64,000 bases of DNA from an uncultured Spirochaetales bacterium (GTDB lineage: Bacteria; Spirochaetota; Spirochaetia; Sphaerochaetales; Sphaerochaetaceae): contig CASDXQ010000004.1 of NCBI GenBank assembly GCA_949285145.1, positions 25,193 to 89,192 of the forward strand, read 5' to 3'. This document shows positions 51,106 to 60,284 of this stretch, in pieces. Each line of letters begins with the position of its first letter. Position 1 is the first letter of the stretch. The position numbers and the translations under genes were made by a program. The notes beneath the pieces were generated by a model. It was not told the origin of the DNA and did not search any database. It was given only the letters and a program-made list of their open reading frames with translations.

Positions 51106-52477
51106 GGCGCTTCCTTTCTTTTCTTATGATGATCTCTCCTGCTATCAGGGCGACGATGCCGACAGAAGAGTTTGAGATTGCCATGGTAAGTCCCACAGCC
51201 GTGAAATCAAGCGACGTGAAATGCTGGAAGAAGAAGATCACCGGAAGCCGGAAGACGAATATCCTTGCGACGTTTATCGCAAGTATGGCCTTTGTCTTTC
51301 CCATTCCCAGGAGAAGAGTGAAGCCTGAGTAGGCGAATGACAGCAGCAGGGTGCCCAGAAGTTCATAATGGAAGATCGAGCATATGCTTTGATGAAAAGC
51401 AGGGTCATAGCCTCCGCGGGAGAGGGAAAAAAGGCGTGCTATGGGATCTGTGAGTGCAAGCATTATGAAAAAACCTGCAATTCCTATCATTAATACGGCA
51501 GCCTGTAGATGACGGTATACTTTCACCGTCCTTTCGAAATTGCGGCTTCCGTACAGCTGTCCTTCAAGTGATGCGCCTCCGTCTTCAAAGCCTGTCTGTA
51601 TCCCTGTCAGCAGTCCCGACATGTTGTTTGAAATCCCTGCGGCGCCGACAATGTCGGTACCGTAGTCAGCTGCCATATTGTTGACCATGGCCTTGCCGGC
51701 GGCGAATGCCATTTTCTCTATCATTGAGGGAATGGACAGACGGAAAAGCTGTGAAAGCATTTCCTTTGTGAATGTTATGTCTTTTCTTGAAAACGAGAAT
51801 GCGTCATTTTTTGCACAGAAGGCTTTCAGGGCGAAAATGAAGAGTATGACATAGCTTATGAGGGTGGCCGCTGCTATTGATACTATGTCACCTTCAAGCA
51901 CGTAGACGAAAAGTGCGGTGACAGCAAGCTTTATGATGACTACGGAAAGATTGAGGAACAGAATTTTCCGGCTCCTTCCGCGGCAGCGCTCGCATGATAT
52001 GTATATCGTGGTGAAGAACTGTATTATTATTCCGATAAGAGTGACTGAAAAATAAAGGCTTCCCAGTTCTATGAATATTTCAGGTGTGCCGCTCAGGCGC
52101 AGCAGGGAAGGAGTGAAAGGAATGGCCGCAATAATGAGGAGAGAGAGAATAAGACAGAGCGCTATTGTCGTTGACAGTATTTTCCTTATCCTCTCCCAGT
52201 CCCCTCTGCCGTAAGCGTGTGCGATCATTATTCCGCCGCCCACGCTCAGTCCCTGTCCGACCGAAAGAACGATATGCTGCAGCTGCACCATATACACAAC
52301 TGTGGAAACGGCTTCTGATGAGATTCTGCTTGCCATAAGCGTGTCAAGGACTGAGAAAAGCTGGCTGATCCATGAATAGATTGCAAGAGGCACGCAGACA
52401 CGGAAAACGATCTTCCAGATGCTTCCGTTCTGTACTTCGTTTCTGAAATTCTCATCTTTAGCTGTTACTGATACCAT
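51080..52477 (-). CDS. MATE-family exporter
   Basis: The 465-residue protein has about twelve helices in two halves, with PLAIYSWISQLFSVLDTLMASRISSEAVSTVV and VGQGLSVGGGIMIAHAYGRGD typical of MATE proteins. It is distinct from the exporter at 24370. Substrate is unknown. An AraC-type gene is divergent from it, 93 bases away, and is a candidate regulator. The intergenic region is AT-rich and the start lacks a ribosome site. Confidence 0.85.
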   Translation of the reverse strand: MVSVTAKDENFRNEVQNGSIWKIVFRVCVPLAIYSWISQLFSVLDTLMASRISSEAVSTVVYMVQLQHIVLSVGQGLSVGGGIMIAHAYGRGDWERIRKILSTTIALCLILSLLIIAAIPFTPSLLRLSGTPEIFIELGSLYFSVTLIGIIIQFFTTIYISCERCRGRSRKILFLNLSVVIIKLAVTALFVYVLEGDIVSIAAATLISYVILFIFALKAFCAKNDAFSFSRKDITFTKEMLSQLFRLSIPSMIEKMAFAAGKAMVNNMAADYGTDIVGAAGISNNMSGLLTGIQTGFEDGGASLEGQLYGSRNFERTVKVYRHLQAAVLMIGIAGFFIMLALTDPIARLFSLSRGGYDPAFHQSICSIFHYELLGTLLLSFAYSGFTLLLGMGKTKAILAINVARIFVFRLPVIFFFQHFTSLDFTAVGLTMAISNSSVGIVALIAGEIIIRKERKRLSASRTHV

Positions 52478-52570
52478 GATTTATCATATAAGCATAAAAA
52501 TTCATCATATATAAGCAGATTATTTATTTTTAAGCTGCAAAGTGCTGTTTTATTATGATATGCTCATCTC

Positions 52571-53338
52571 ATGAAAGAAACATTTACCTGTCAGTTCAGA
52601 AAGGCCAGCCCATATAATGCAATGGACGGGCTGCACCGTCATAATCAGTGCGAGCTGTACTTTCTTTCTTCAGGAGAGAGACGGTATTTCATCCTTGACA
52701 CCGTACTGACAATTCATGCCAAGGGATTTGTCTTCATCAGGGACGGACTGTTTCACAAAACTTCATATTCAGGTTCTTCCCAGCACACACGCTATGTCGC
52801 AAATATACCATCCTCATGGCTGAACGGGGCCGAAGACGTGCTGCCTCCTTTTTTTGCCGTTGATGACGTTCCCTCTCTTGAGGTTCCTTTCTCCCAGCTC
52901 CAGATGGAAGCGGATAATACCGATGAAGTGTCATTGCTGAGGGCACGGGGCCTTGCAGCACAGATTGTGAGTCAGGCATACAGGGCATGGAAGGAACGTC
53001 AGCAGCCTCATGATCCATTCATTGATGAAGTCACGTCATACGTGAAGGCGAATATTGCAGGAGAACTGTCACTTGATGCGGTTTCATCCCATATGGGATA
53101 CTCGCGTAACTATTTCTCACGTCTTTTTCATGAGAAAACCGGCATGAAGCTTTCCGATTTCATACGTTCCAGCCGCATAAGCATAGCATGTGAGGCACTG
53201 GAGAAGGGGGAGAAGGTTGCATCTGCTGCCTCTCTTGCCGGTTTTTCCGATGCGGGGTACTTCAAGGATGTGTTCCGCTTTGTGATGAAGATCAGTCCTT
53301 CTGCATACAGAAAGAATGCGGAAAGATTGCGTAAATGA
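52571..53338 (+). CDS. AraC-family transcriptional regulator
   Basis: The 255-residue protein has an N-terminal cupin-like sensor domain (GLHRHNQCELYFLSSGERRYFI ... FVFIRDGLFHKT) and two C-terminal helix-turn-helix motifs (ELSLDAVSSHMGYSRNYFSRLFHEKTGMKLSDFIRSSRI, then VASAASLAGFSDAGYFKDVFRFVMKISPSAYRK). Such regulators often sense sugars. It is divergent from the MATE gene and converges with the sulfatase-maturase operon, so either could be its target. No ribosome site is evident. Confidence 0.9.
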   Translation: MKETFTCQFRKASPYNAMDGLHRHNQCELYFLSSGERRYFILDTVLTIHAKGFVFIRDGLFHKTSYSGSSQHTRYVANIPSSWLNGAEDVLPPFFAVDDVPSLEVPFSQLQMEADNTDEVSLLRARGLAAQIVSQAYRAWKERQQPHDPFIDEVTSYVKANIAGELSLDAVSSHMGYSRNYFSRLFHEKTGMKLSDFIRSSRISIACEALEKGEKVASAASLAGFSDAGYFKDVFRFVMKISPSAYRKNAERLRK

Positions 53339-53433
53339 ATCTGGCTCTCCGGCGGCAGGAGAGGCGGAGAATGATGAGAAACCTGAAATACGGAGTTTCC
53401 CGGCGATGGAAAGAGCCTGTTGTATCAGAGTGT

Positions 53434-54564
53434 TCAGAACGCTCTGCCGTTTCTGGCAAAATGCTCGGCCTTCACGATTTCCATCAGCTTTTCCATATTT
53501 GACGTGAAGAACTGTCTGTATGCACTGCAAAGGTACGTTTTCTCGATTCTTCCCTCCGCAAAGTTCTCCCTGTCTCTCTTGCAGCCTCCACGGCACAGGG
53601 GACGTACACTGCACGCCTGACAGTCTTCGGGAAGACTCATCGATTCCTCGATGAATTTTATGCTCCTGCGCTTTTCGTCCAGCTGATCGAAGCTGTTTTT
53701 CCGTATATTTCCCAGACGGTAGTCATCAAGAACATAGAAATCGCATGGATAAACCGAGCCGTCAGCTTCAATGACATAGTAGCTGCCGCACACTCCGTTC
53801 ATGCCGCATTCCTCAGCCCAGCCGGTGAGACACATGTTCACAAGATTGTCGAAATAGCGTATCGATACATAATCCTGATTTTTCCAGTCTCTGTAGTAAA
53901 GGGCGAAAAGCTTGTCGAGGAAGATTGCATAATCTTCGCTTGTAAGAGAGTATTCCATCTCTCCGCGCTCTGATGCCAGCGGGTCTATGCATGGAATGTA
54001 CTGGTGATAGCGCCAGCCGTTGCGCTTGAGAAACGAGTACACTTCCTCCACATTCTTTGCAATCTGCTTTGTGACGGTTATGAGGATGTTTACATCAACG
54101 CCTTCATTTACAAGCAGTTTTGCGTTGTTGAAAACCTTCGTGAAGCTTCCTTTTCCCGAGGAATCAACACGGTAGCTGTCGTGAAATTTCTTCGCACCGT
54201 CGATTGAGATGCCGACAAGGAAATTGTTATTCCTGAGGAATTCAGCCCATTCTCTGTTTATCAGGATACCGTTTGTCTGAATTGCGAAATTCACATGGCG
54301 GCGGCTTGTCTTTTCAAGTGTGTAGGAAACGAAATCACGGAAGAAGTCCAGTCCGGCCAGGGTGGGCTCTCCGCCCTGGAAACCGAACGAGATGAAGTCA
54401 TTTCTGTCCGCAGCCGCCTTGTCGATGAGTGCATGGGCTGTCTCAGTGCTCATCACGCCGTAATTCCTGATGCTGCGGTTTTCGCTTTCATCTATGTAGA
54501 AGCAGTACCTGCATCTGAGGTTGCAGGCGCTGCTTGCGGGTTTTATGAGAAAGGATCTGTGCAT
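53434..54564 (-). CDS. anaerobic sulfatase-maturating radical SAM enzyme (anSME)
   Basis: The 376-residue protein has the radical SAM motif CNLRCRYC (Cys14, Cys18, Cys21), FGFQGGEPTLAGLDFF, QTNGILINREWAEFL and VGISIDG, and a C-terminal SPASM region with CGMNGVCGSYYVIEADGSVYPCDFYVLDDYRLGNI and CQACSVRPLCRGGC, which hold two more Fe-S clusters. It turns the Cys or Ser in sulfatases into formylglycine without oxygen. It is encoded 8 bases after one sulfatase and in the same operon as another, both Cys-type. Confidence 0.93.
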   Translation of the reverse strand: MHRSFLIKPASSACNLRCRYCFYIDESENRSIRNYGVMSTETAHALIDKAAADRNDFISFGFQGGEPTLAGLDFFRDFVSYTLEKTSRRHVNFAIQTNGILINREWAEFLRNNNFLVGISIDGAKKFHDSYRVDSSGKGSFTKVFNNAKLLVNEGVDVNILITVTKQIAKNVEEVYSFLKRNGWRYHQYIPCIDPLASERGEMEYSLTSEDYAIFLDKLFALYYRDWKNQDYVSIRYFDNLVNMCLTGWAEECGMNGVCGSYYVIEADGSVYPCDFYVLDDYRLGNIRKNSFDQLDEKRRSIKFIEESMSLPEDCQACSVRPLCRGGCKRDRENFAEGRIEKTYLCSAYRQFFTSNMEKLMEIVKAEHFARNGRAF

Positions 54565-54572
54565 GAGAACCT

Positions 54573-56021
54573 CTACTTCGTGACAGGGCCGTACGGCCGC
54601 CCGGCAATCAGATTCTTACCGTCTGTAAAGCCTTCACAGCGGCCATCCAGTTCCTTTATAAGACAGTTCCTGAGGTATTTTATCCTCTCCTGTTTCTCAG
54701 GGGATGAAATTAGGTTCGTAAGCTCATGGGGATCATTCTCAAGATCGAAGTACTGTTCTTCTCCGCTGTCGGACAGCCAGATGTACTTGTCTGTGGTTGT
54801 CACTATCCAGTGGTTGGAGAATTGTCCGTAGGCATGCTCTCCGTGAAGGTATTCCCTCACTTTCCTTCCGGGGTCTCTTATGACATCCAGAAGACTTGTG
54901 CCGTCGTAATGTTCATCATCCCTTGCACCGGCAGCGTCTAGCAGTGTGGGCAGTATGTCCCTGAGTTCAACCACATCATCAATCTTCTCTCCTTCCCTGT
55001 CCCTGATTCCGATTGCACCGAGATTCGAGATCATCATCGGGATATGGCAGGAGCCTTCGTACGGACGGCTCTTGCGGAACATATAATGATCCCCGAGTTC
55101 TTCACCGTGGTCTGATGAGAAGATGATGAGCGTGTTGTCATACAGTTTGTGCTCGATAAGGGCCTGGATGACACGTCCGATCTGGTGATCAAGATGCGTG
55201 ATCAGGGCATAGTATGCGGCTCTCATCTCATGTATGAGCTCAGGATCGAGCGGACCTGTCTTGCTGTCGAAGATATGGCCGTCCCTGTCGATGTATTCCC
55301 TTGTCTCCCATGTCCCGATATAAGGTGCTGTGAGATCCTTGTTTATGTACCGGCTGAAATAATACCCGGGAGGATCAAGAGGCGGATGCGGCTTGAGGTA
55401 GCTTGCCATGAGGAAGAAAGGCTGATCCGGATCACGGCGGCGCAGGAAATCAAGCACGTTGTCGGTCACCCAGTTCGTCGGATGGTATTTCTCATCATAG
55501 CACCAGGTGCGGGCAACCCAGCTGTTGCAGTCAAGTCCTGTGTAGGTGGAATCTGCATCAGCGCCAAGTTCCTTTTTCAGCCAGTGGAAATAATCGTCAC
55601 AGTAGAACTGGTTTTCATAATACGGAACATCTTCATAGCGGGAGGCGTGCATATAGCCGTCATGAAGGATCACATTGTCGAAACCGAGGTAGCGGCGTAC
55701 CGGATATACATGCATCTTGCCGACACAGCATGTATAATAGCCGGCTTTCCTGAGTTCTCCTGCCATTGTGCGTTCGTAATCCCAGGGCACGTTGTCTTCA
55801 TAGCCGACTCTCTTGTTATGCTCGGGAGCGAGCCCTGTAAGCAGTGCAGCCCGGGCGGCGATGCAGTTCGGACAGGCTGAATATGCTCTTGTGAAGTCGA
55901 CGCCTTTGGCGGCAAGTGTATCAAGGTATGGCGTTTTGACATCTTTATGTCCGGCATATCCAAGGCTGTCGCCTCTGAGCTGATCAGTCATGATAAACAA
56001 AATATTAGGCTTCTTATTCAT
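54573..56021 (-). CDS. Cys-type sulfatase (first of two)
   Basis: The 482-residue alkaline-phosphatase-fold enzyme starts KKPNILFIMTDQLRGDSLGY, which gives metal-binding Asp residues, and has the maturation motif CIAARAALLTG with Cys53 to become formylglycine. The third position is Ala, not Pro. SSDHGEELGDH supplies further metal ligands. No signal peptide is visible, so it seems to act inside the cell on an imported sulfated sugar. It follows the ProXp-ala-like gene by 43 bases. Confidence 0.92.
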   Translation of the reverse strand: MNKKPNILFIMTDQLRGDSLGYAGHKDVKTPYLDTLAAKGVDFTRAYSACPNCIAARAALLTGLAPEHNKRVGYEDNVPWDYERTMAGELRKAGYYTCCVGKMHVYPVRRYLGFDNVILHDGYMHASRYEDVPYYENQFYCDDYFHWLKKELGADADSTYTGLDCNSWVARTWCYDEKYHPTNWVTDNVLDFLRRRDPDQPFFLMASYLKPHPPLDPPGYYFSRYINKDLTAPYIGTWETREYIDRDGHIFDSKTGPLDPELIHEMRAAYYALITHLDHQIGRVIQALIEHKLYDNTLIIFSSDHGEELGDHYMFRKSRPYEGSCHIPMMISNLGAIGIRDREGEKIDDVVELRDILPTLLDAAGARDDEHYDGTSLLDVIRDPGRKVREYLHGEHAYGQFSNHWIVTTTDKYIWLSDSGEEQYFDLENDPHELTNLISSPEKQERIKYLRNCLIKELDGRCEGFTDGKNLIAGRPYGPVTK

Positions 56022-56064
56022 ATTTGAAGTTTAGACCACATCCTGAGAATGTGCCATAGAATAA

Positions 56065-56541
56065 TCAGAGAAGAGTGACATCGTTTCCGTTTTTTCTTAC
56101 AAGTGTGATCAGGTCTTCCGTCCTGAGGAAGATTGTTGCCGTGTTTTCCATCGGATGCGCAGCGACAAGTCCTTTCTGGAATTCTGAATCGATGAAGAAA
56201 TGCACCCTGTGTTCCCTGTCGTTGAGAAGGGCAAGTGCCGAGACAGAGCCCGGCTGTACGCCCAGTATCTTCTCAAGATCCTCTGCTGAAGCGAAGGAAA
56301 GGGGTTTTGTGCCGAATCTTCTGCGTAGGTCTTTCAGATCAAGCACCTTGTCTTCCTTCAGCGTAATCAGATAATAATTCCTTTTTTTCTCATCTCTTAT
56401 GAAGAGGTTCTTCGCATGGGCTTCCCTGTGTGGGAGAGTGAGCCTGTCCGCTTCCTCCACGGTGAAAACGGCAGGATGTTCTATGAGTGTGAAGTCTATG
56501 TTTTCCTTTTTAAGGTATTCAATTGTCTCTTCTCTGTTCAT
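56065..56541 (-). CDS. YbaK/ProXp-ala-like Ala-tRNA(Pro) deacylase
   Basis: The 158-residue protein matches the prolyl-tRNA synthetase-associated (PrdX/ProXp-ala) branch of the YbaK fold: EHPAVFTVEEADRL, AHAKNLFIRDEKKRNYYLITL, and GSVSALALLNDREHRVHFFIDSE. Such proteins clear alanine wrongly attached to proline tRNA. Its ATG overlaps the sulfatase stop (ATGA), so it is firmly inside the sulfatase operon, an odd place for a translation-quality enzyme. Function there may have changed; this is open. Confidence 0.85.
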   Translation of the reverse strand: MNREETIEYLKKENIDFTLIEHPAVFTVEEADRLTLPHREAHAKNLFIRDEKKRNYYLITLKEDKVLDLKDLRRRFGTKPLSFASAEDLEKILGVQPGSVSALALLNDREHRVHFFIDSEFQKGLVAAHPMENTATIFLRTEDLITLVRKNGNDVTLL

Positions 56542-57941
56542 TGATTGATCCAGTCCGGATTTCTCTGCGGAATCTTGGCTGAAATGCTTTCTCTCCAGTC
56601 GTGAAGCATTTTCTTCAGCTCATCGCGTTTTAGCGGATAATCATCTGAAAGGTTGTGCGTTTCGGAAGGATCTTCATCCAGATCGTACAGTTCTGTGTGC
56701 ATGTCTTCAAAGAATTCGATCAGTTTCCATTTCCCATAACGGAGTGAAGAGGCGGGAGTTCCTCCCTGATTGCCGTAATGAGGATAATGCCAGAATATGG
56801 GTCTGTCCGTAAGGGTATGACCTTTCAGCACCGGAAGAAGGCTGATGCCGTCAACATGCTGCTGAGGCTGGAGAGGAAGTCCGGCCATGTCAAGAATTGT
56901 AGGGTAAAGATCCGGACTTGTCGTCGGGAACTGCGAATGAATGCCGGATTTGACAATTTTGGGATACGTGATTGCAAGTGGCACTCTGGTTCCTCCTTCA
57001 TAAGACCATCCTTTGCCTTCCCTGGCAGGGAAGTTGCAGGTGGGAGAGCCTTCTGCTGTTGACAGCCCTCCGTTGTCGCTTGTGAAAATTATTATGGTAT
57101 CATCGAGTTTGCCTGTCTCTTTAAGGGCTTTCAGCACTCTTCCTATATTCCAGTCAAGATTCTTTATCATTGCCGCATATATGACGTCTGACTGTATCAC
57201 ACGTCTTGTAACTCTCATGTTTTTCTTGATTTCTATAGGGAAATGCTCTCCCTCTACAAACGGATTGATCCGGTCTATCTTCAGAAGTTTTGCCTTTTCT
57301 GTGAAATATCTGACATCTGCTTCCTTTGCCTGTTCAGGCATATGAACAGTGTAATGCCACAGATTCATGAAAAAAGGGGTATCTCCGTTTTCTTTTATCA
57401 GTTTTATGGCTTCATCCGTAAGCCTGTCTGTCAGATATTCTCCATCAGGCCCATCCTCGAGATTTTCTATTTGATACGGGCTGAAATATCCATGGTGGGG
57501 ATGACCCAGATGACATCCTCCGATGTTGACATCGAATCCCTGGCATTCAGGGTAATATTCTTTTGTACCGAGATGCCATTTGCCGATATGGTATGTTCTG
57601 TAACCGTTATCATTAAGGCATTTTGCGATATTGTATTCTTCATGGGGAAGATGTTTTATATACGGTGCATCAATGAGATAGCCCTTTACGGGATGACATT
57701 CTCCGCTTGTATCAATCCAGTCCGTAACACCCACTGTTGCCGGATATTTTCCCGTAAGGATGCTGGCCCGGGAAGGGGAACACACTGGACATGATGCATA
57801 TGCATTGTCAAACATCATTCCACTGTGCATCAATGCATCTATATTAGGACTTTCATAGAATGTGCTTCCGCAGGCGGAAAGATCTTTCCATCCCATATCA
57901 TCAATAAGAATCATCAATACATTTGGTTTTTTATCTGCCAT
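56538..57941 (-). CDS. Cys-type sulfatase (second of two)
   Basis: The 467-residue protein starts KKPNVLMILIDDMGWKDLS and carries the canonical CSPSRASILTG motif, with Cys54 as the formylglycine site, and TSDNGGLSTAEGSP with further metal ligands. It resembles arylsulfatase A/N-acetylgalactosamine- and heparan-type sulfatases, but the substrate cannot be told. No signal peptide is seen. The ATG at 57941 is preceded by GAGGAAGGG. It is the first gene of the operon sulfatase-proX-sulfatase-anSME. Confidence 0.92.
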   Translation of the reverse strand: MADKKPNVLMILIDDMGWKDLSACGSTFYESPNIDALMHSGMMFDNAYASCPVCSPSRASILTGKYPATVGVTDWIDTSGECHPVKGYLIDAPYIKHLPHEEYNIAKCLNDNGYRTYHIGKWHLGTKEYYPECQGFDVNIGGCHLGHPHHGYFSPYQIENLEDGPDGEYLTDRLTDEAIKLIKENGDTPFFMNLWHYTVHMPEQAKEADVRYFTEKAKLLKIDRINPFVEGEHFPIEIKKNMRVTRRVIQSDVIYAAMIKNLDWNIGRVLKALKETGKLDDTIIIFTSDNGGLSTAEGSPTCNFPAREGKGWSYEGGTRVPLAITYPKIVKSGIHSQFPTTSPDLYPTILDMAGLPLQPQQHVDGISLLPVLKGHTLTDRPIFWHYPHYGNQGGTPASSLRYGKWKLIEFFEDMHTELYDLDEDPSETHNLSDDYPLKRDELKKMLHDWRESISAKIPQRNPDWINQ

Positions 57942-58010
57942 TTCCCTTCCTCGCAAAAAATATCCGGCTGAATCAGAAATTCTTTACATGTACTGTCTGC
58001 CGGCTGTGTC

Positions 58011-58040
58011 AGAAAAAGCCGGAAGCGCATGCCTCCGGCT
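58011..58040 (-). terminator. terminator after the GH112 gene
   Basis: On the minus strand AGCCGGA and TCCGGCT (plus 58034-58040 and 58017-58023) pair and are followed by TTTTTCTG. It separates the transporter/phosphorylase operon from the sulfatase operon. Confidence 0.88.
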
Positions 58041-58057
58041 TATGAAGGACCTGAGAA

Positions 58058-60220
58058 TCAGATCTTGTACCATCTGATCTCATTTTCATCCAGATCCACA
58101 TCAAAGCTTGTTCCGTCTCCTTTGTAGACCGTGGTGGACTGTTTCTCGTATGTGTTGTTGACAACGCAGTATTTGCCGTTCTTGACGTAAGCGTGGACTT
58201 CAACATTGTAGTTCGTGCTGAACCAGCTGTTGAGTTTGTCTTCGCTTGATGCCGACCAGAGAACGGAGCGGTGAAGGATTCTGTTGTTCTCGAAGGAATA
58301 CGGGAGTCCCGAGATATAAACACAGCGGCCTTTTCCGTAGGAATTGGCAGCCATCTGCACTTCCTTGTCCCTCTGGCAGATCACTGTTGTACCCGGCAGG
58401 GCATAAATGCTCTTCATTCCTTCTCCGAAATCGACATTGCCTTTGACATCTTCCGTGATGAAATGTTTGTGTTCATCCCAGTTGTATTTGTCATAGTTCA
58501 GTGTGAAGCCTGTTTCTTTTTCGACACCGAGAGCTGATGCGAGCTGGAAGAAGTGTCCCTGCCACTGATGTGCTGTCGGTTCACCGATGCCGATGAAGCC
58601 TCCTCCGTTGTAGATGAAGCTTCTCACGCTCTCGACAATGACAGGATCAGTCCAGTTCTCACCTCCGCTGTGGGCTGTGTCCGCTCCTCCGACATTGATG
58701 ATCACATCGATGTCCTTCAGTACGTCAGGATTCTTCCTGATATCATCAAAGCTGATGAAGCGCACATCAAACGGAGAACCTGAGAGAGCCTCGATCACAC
58801 CGGCATAGCTGTAGTTCTGTTTCTGATACAGTGCGTGGTGAACCATGTGGGCTCCCCATGCCCTCATCTTGCCCCAGGAATTGAGGACAGCGACAGTCTT
58901 GACGCAGTAAGGAGTTGTTCCCTTGATATTCTCATACAGAAGGCGGAACTCATCACATACGCTCTTTACGTATTCAATGAAATCCGGGAACTGGAGTGCA
59001 AGCTTGAGATAGCCGCCGTATCCGATTCTGTCGATAGGGCTTCTGAGTATAGCTCTTCTTGCAGTCACCCAGTTGACTTTCGCTTCCTTGACAGGGTCTC
59101 CTCCTTCGTGGAAGGTGTCAGGGAAGAAGTACGGGAGGAAGCGGCCTTCTCTGTATTTGACGCCTTTGATGTCGCTGATGAGGCGAAGTGTGGAGCCGTT
59201 GCCGACACTGCCGACGATTGCATCAAGACCGCAATCTTCAAATCCGTCAACAAAAGGCTCGGTTCCGATCCAGTGATCTCCCAGGAACATCATGGCTTCC
59301 TTTCCATATTCATGTGTGATGTCCGTGAACTTTTTGACAAGTGCCCTGACTTCCCTGATCTGGAATGCCTGGAAATCTTTGTATTCCCTGCTCGGGATAC
59401 GGTACTGGTTATTGTGATACCCCTGATCGATTATGTATTCAGGACGGAACTTGTATCCGACTTCCTTTTCAAACTTGTCGAGGATATAAGGTGAGACGGA
59501 TGCCGAGTAGCCGTACCAGTCAACGAATTTCTCGCGTGCAAGTTCGTCGAAAACCAGTGTGAACTGGTGGAAGAATGTTGTATAGCGGATTACATCCACA
59601 TACGGATGATCCTGGCAGAATTTTTTAAGCCTTTCAAGAGAGAACGCCTGTGTTTTAGGCTGTCTTACGTCGAATGTGATCTGATGTTCGACGTTCTTCC
59701 ATCCGTTTACAACTGCATTATACATGTGCACAGGATCCCAGATGATGAATGCCAGAAAGCTCACCGTGTATTCATGGAACGGCTTTGCATTGGGAATCGT
59801 GACATCGCCTGTTTCTTCACTGTATGACCATTCGCTTACGGGAACTATTTCTCCTGTTGTCCTGTCAATAACCTCCCACCATCTTTCTCTGTCTTTGGGG
59901 TTTACTTTCAGCATATCAGGATAGAGATTGTCCATAAGATGGATTGAGAGAGGGGCTTCAGATACGGATGAGAATTTTGTCATGATGTACATCTGCTGAA
60001 CTTCATCCGGATTTGCTTTTGCCCATGCATTGTCCTTGCGGGTTGTGTAGTAGGTTGAATAGACCTTTGCTCCGCTGTCTTTGAGCTCGACAGGAAATTC
60101 CGTTCCGTCGCAGTCTCTGATGGCATCCGCACCCCAGTAATTGAGCACGTCCAGTGTCTCTTTCACAATTCCTTCATCTGTGGGGATTGTGACACGGCCT
60201 TTCTTTAATTCGTCGCTCAC
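58058..60220 (-). CDS. GH112 1,3-beta-galactosyl-N-acetylhexosamine (or galactosyl-rhamnose) phosphorylase
   Basis: The 720-residue protein matches lacto-N-biose/galacto-N-biose phosphorylases: GRVTIPTDEGIVKETLDVL, WGADAIRDCDGTEFPVEL, STYYTTRKDNAWAKANPDE, and MFLGDHWIGTEP, where Asp315 lines up with the general acid. These cytoplasmic enzymes split Gal-beta-1,3-HexNAc with phosphate, giving galactose 1-phosphate. Some GH112 members instead act on Gal-beta-1,4-rhamnose. The start is GTG at 60220, supported by TAGGAG upstream. The sugar ABC importer directly upstream in the operon probably brings the disaccharide in. No signal peptide. Confidence 0.92.
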   Translation of the reverse strand: MSDELKKGRVTIPTDEGIVKETLDVLNYWGADAIRDCDGTEFPVELKDSGAKVYSTYYTTRKDNAWAKANPDEVQQMYIMTKFSSVSEAPLSIHLMDNLYPDMLKVNPKDRERWWEVIDRTTGEIVPVSEWSYSEETGDVTIPNAKPFHEYTVSFLAFIIWDPVHMYNAVVNGWKNVEHQITFDVRQPKTQAFSLERLKKFCQDHPYVDVIRYTTFFHQFTLVFDELAREKFVDWYGYSASVSPYILDKFEKEVGYKFRPEYIIDQGYHNNQYRIPSREYKDFQAFQIREVRALVKKFTDITHEYGKEAMMFLGDHWIGTEPFVDGFEDCGLDAIVGSVGNGSTLRLISDIKGVKYREGRFLPYFFPDTFHEGGDPVKEAKVNWVTARRAILRSPIDRIGYGGYLKLALQFPDFIEYVKSVCDEFRLLYENIKGTTPYCVKTVAVLNSWGKMRAWGAHMVHHALYQKQNYSYAGVIEALSGSPFDVRFISFDDIRKNPDVLKDIDVIINVGGADTAHSGGENWTDPVIVESVRSFIYNGGGFIGIGEPTAHQWQGHFFQLASALGVEKETGFTLNYDKYNWDEHKHFITEDVKGNVDFGEGMKSIYALPGTTVICQRDKEVQMAANSYGKGRCVYISGLPYSFENNRILHRSVLWSASSEDKLNSWFSTNYNVEVHAYVKNGKYCVVNNTYEKQSTTVYKGDGTSFDVDLDENEIRWYKI

Positions 60221-60243
60221 TTTATATACTCCTATAGAAAACA

Positions 60244-60265
60244 GTGCCACCCATGAAGGTGGCCT
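60244..60265 (-). other. hairpin between permease and GH112 genes
   Basis: GCCACC (60246-60251) and GGTGGC (60258-60263) form a perfect stem in the 64-base gap, with TGTTTTC following on the minus strand. It may partly end transcription or protect the upstream RNA from decay. Confidence 0.5.
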
Positions 60266-60284
60266 GTTTGTTTTTCAATACTTT

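Noticed and set aside
60221..60250. ATG ten codons upstream of the GH112 GTG start
   Set aside because: The extension overlaps the TAGGAG ribosome site serving the GTG, and GH112 proteins begin close to the GRVT segment.
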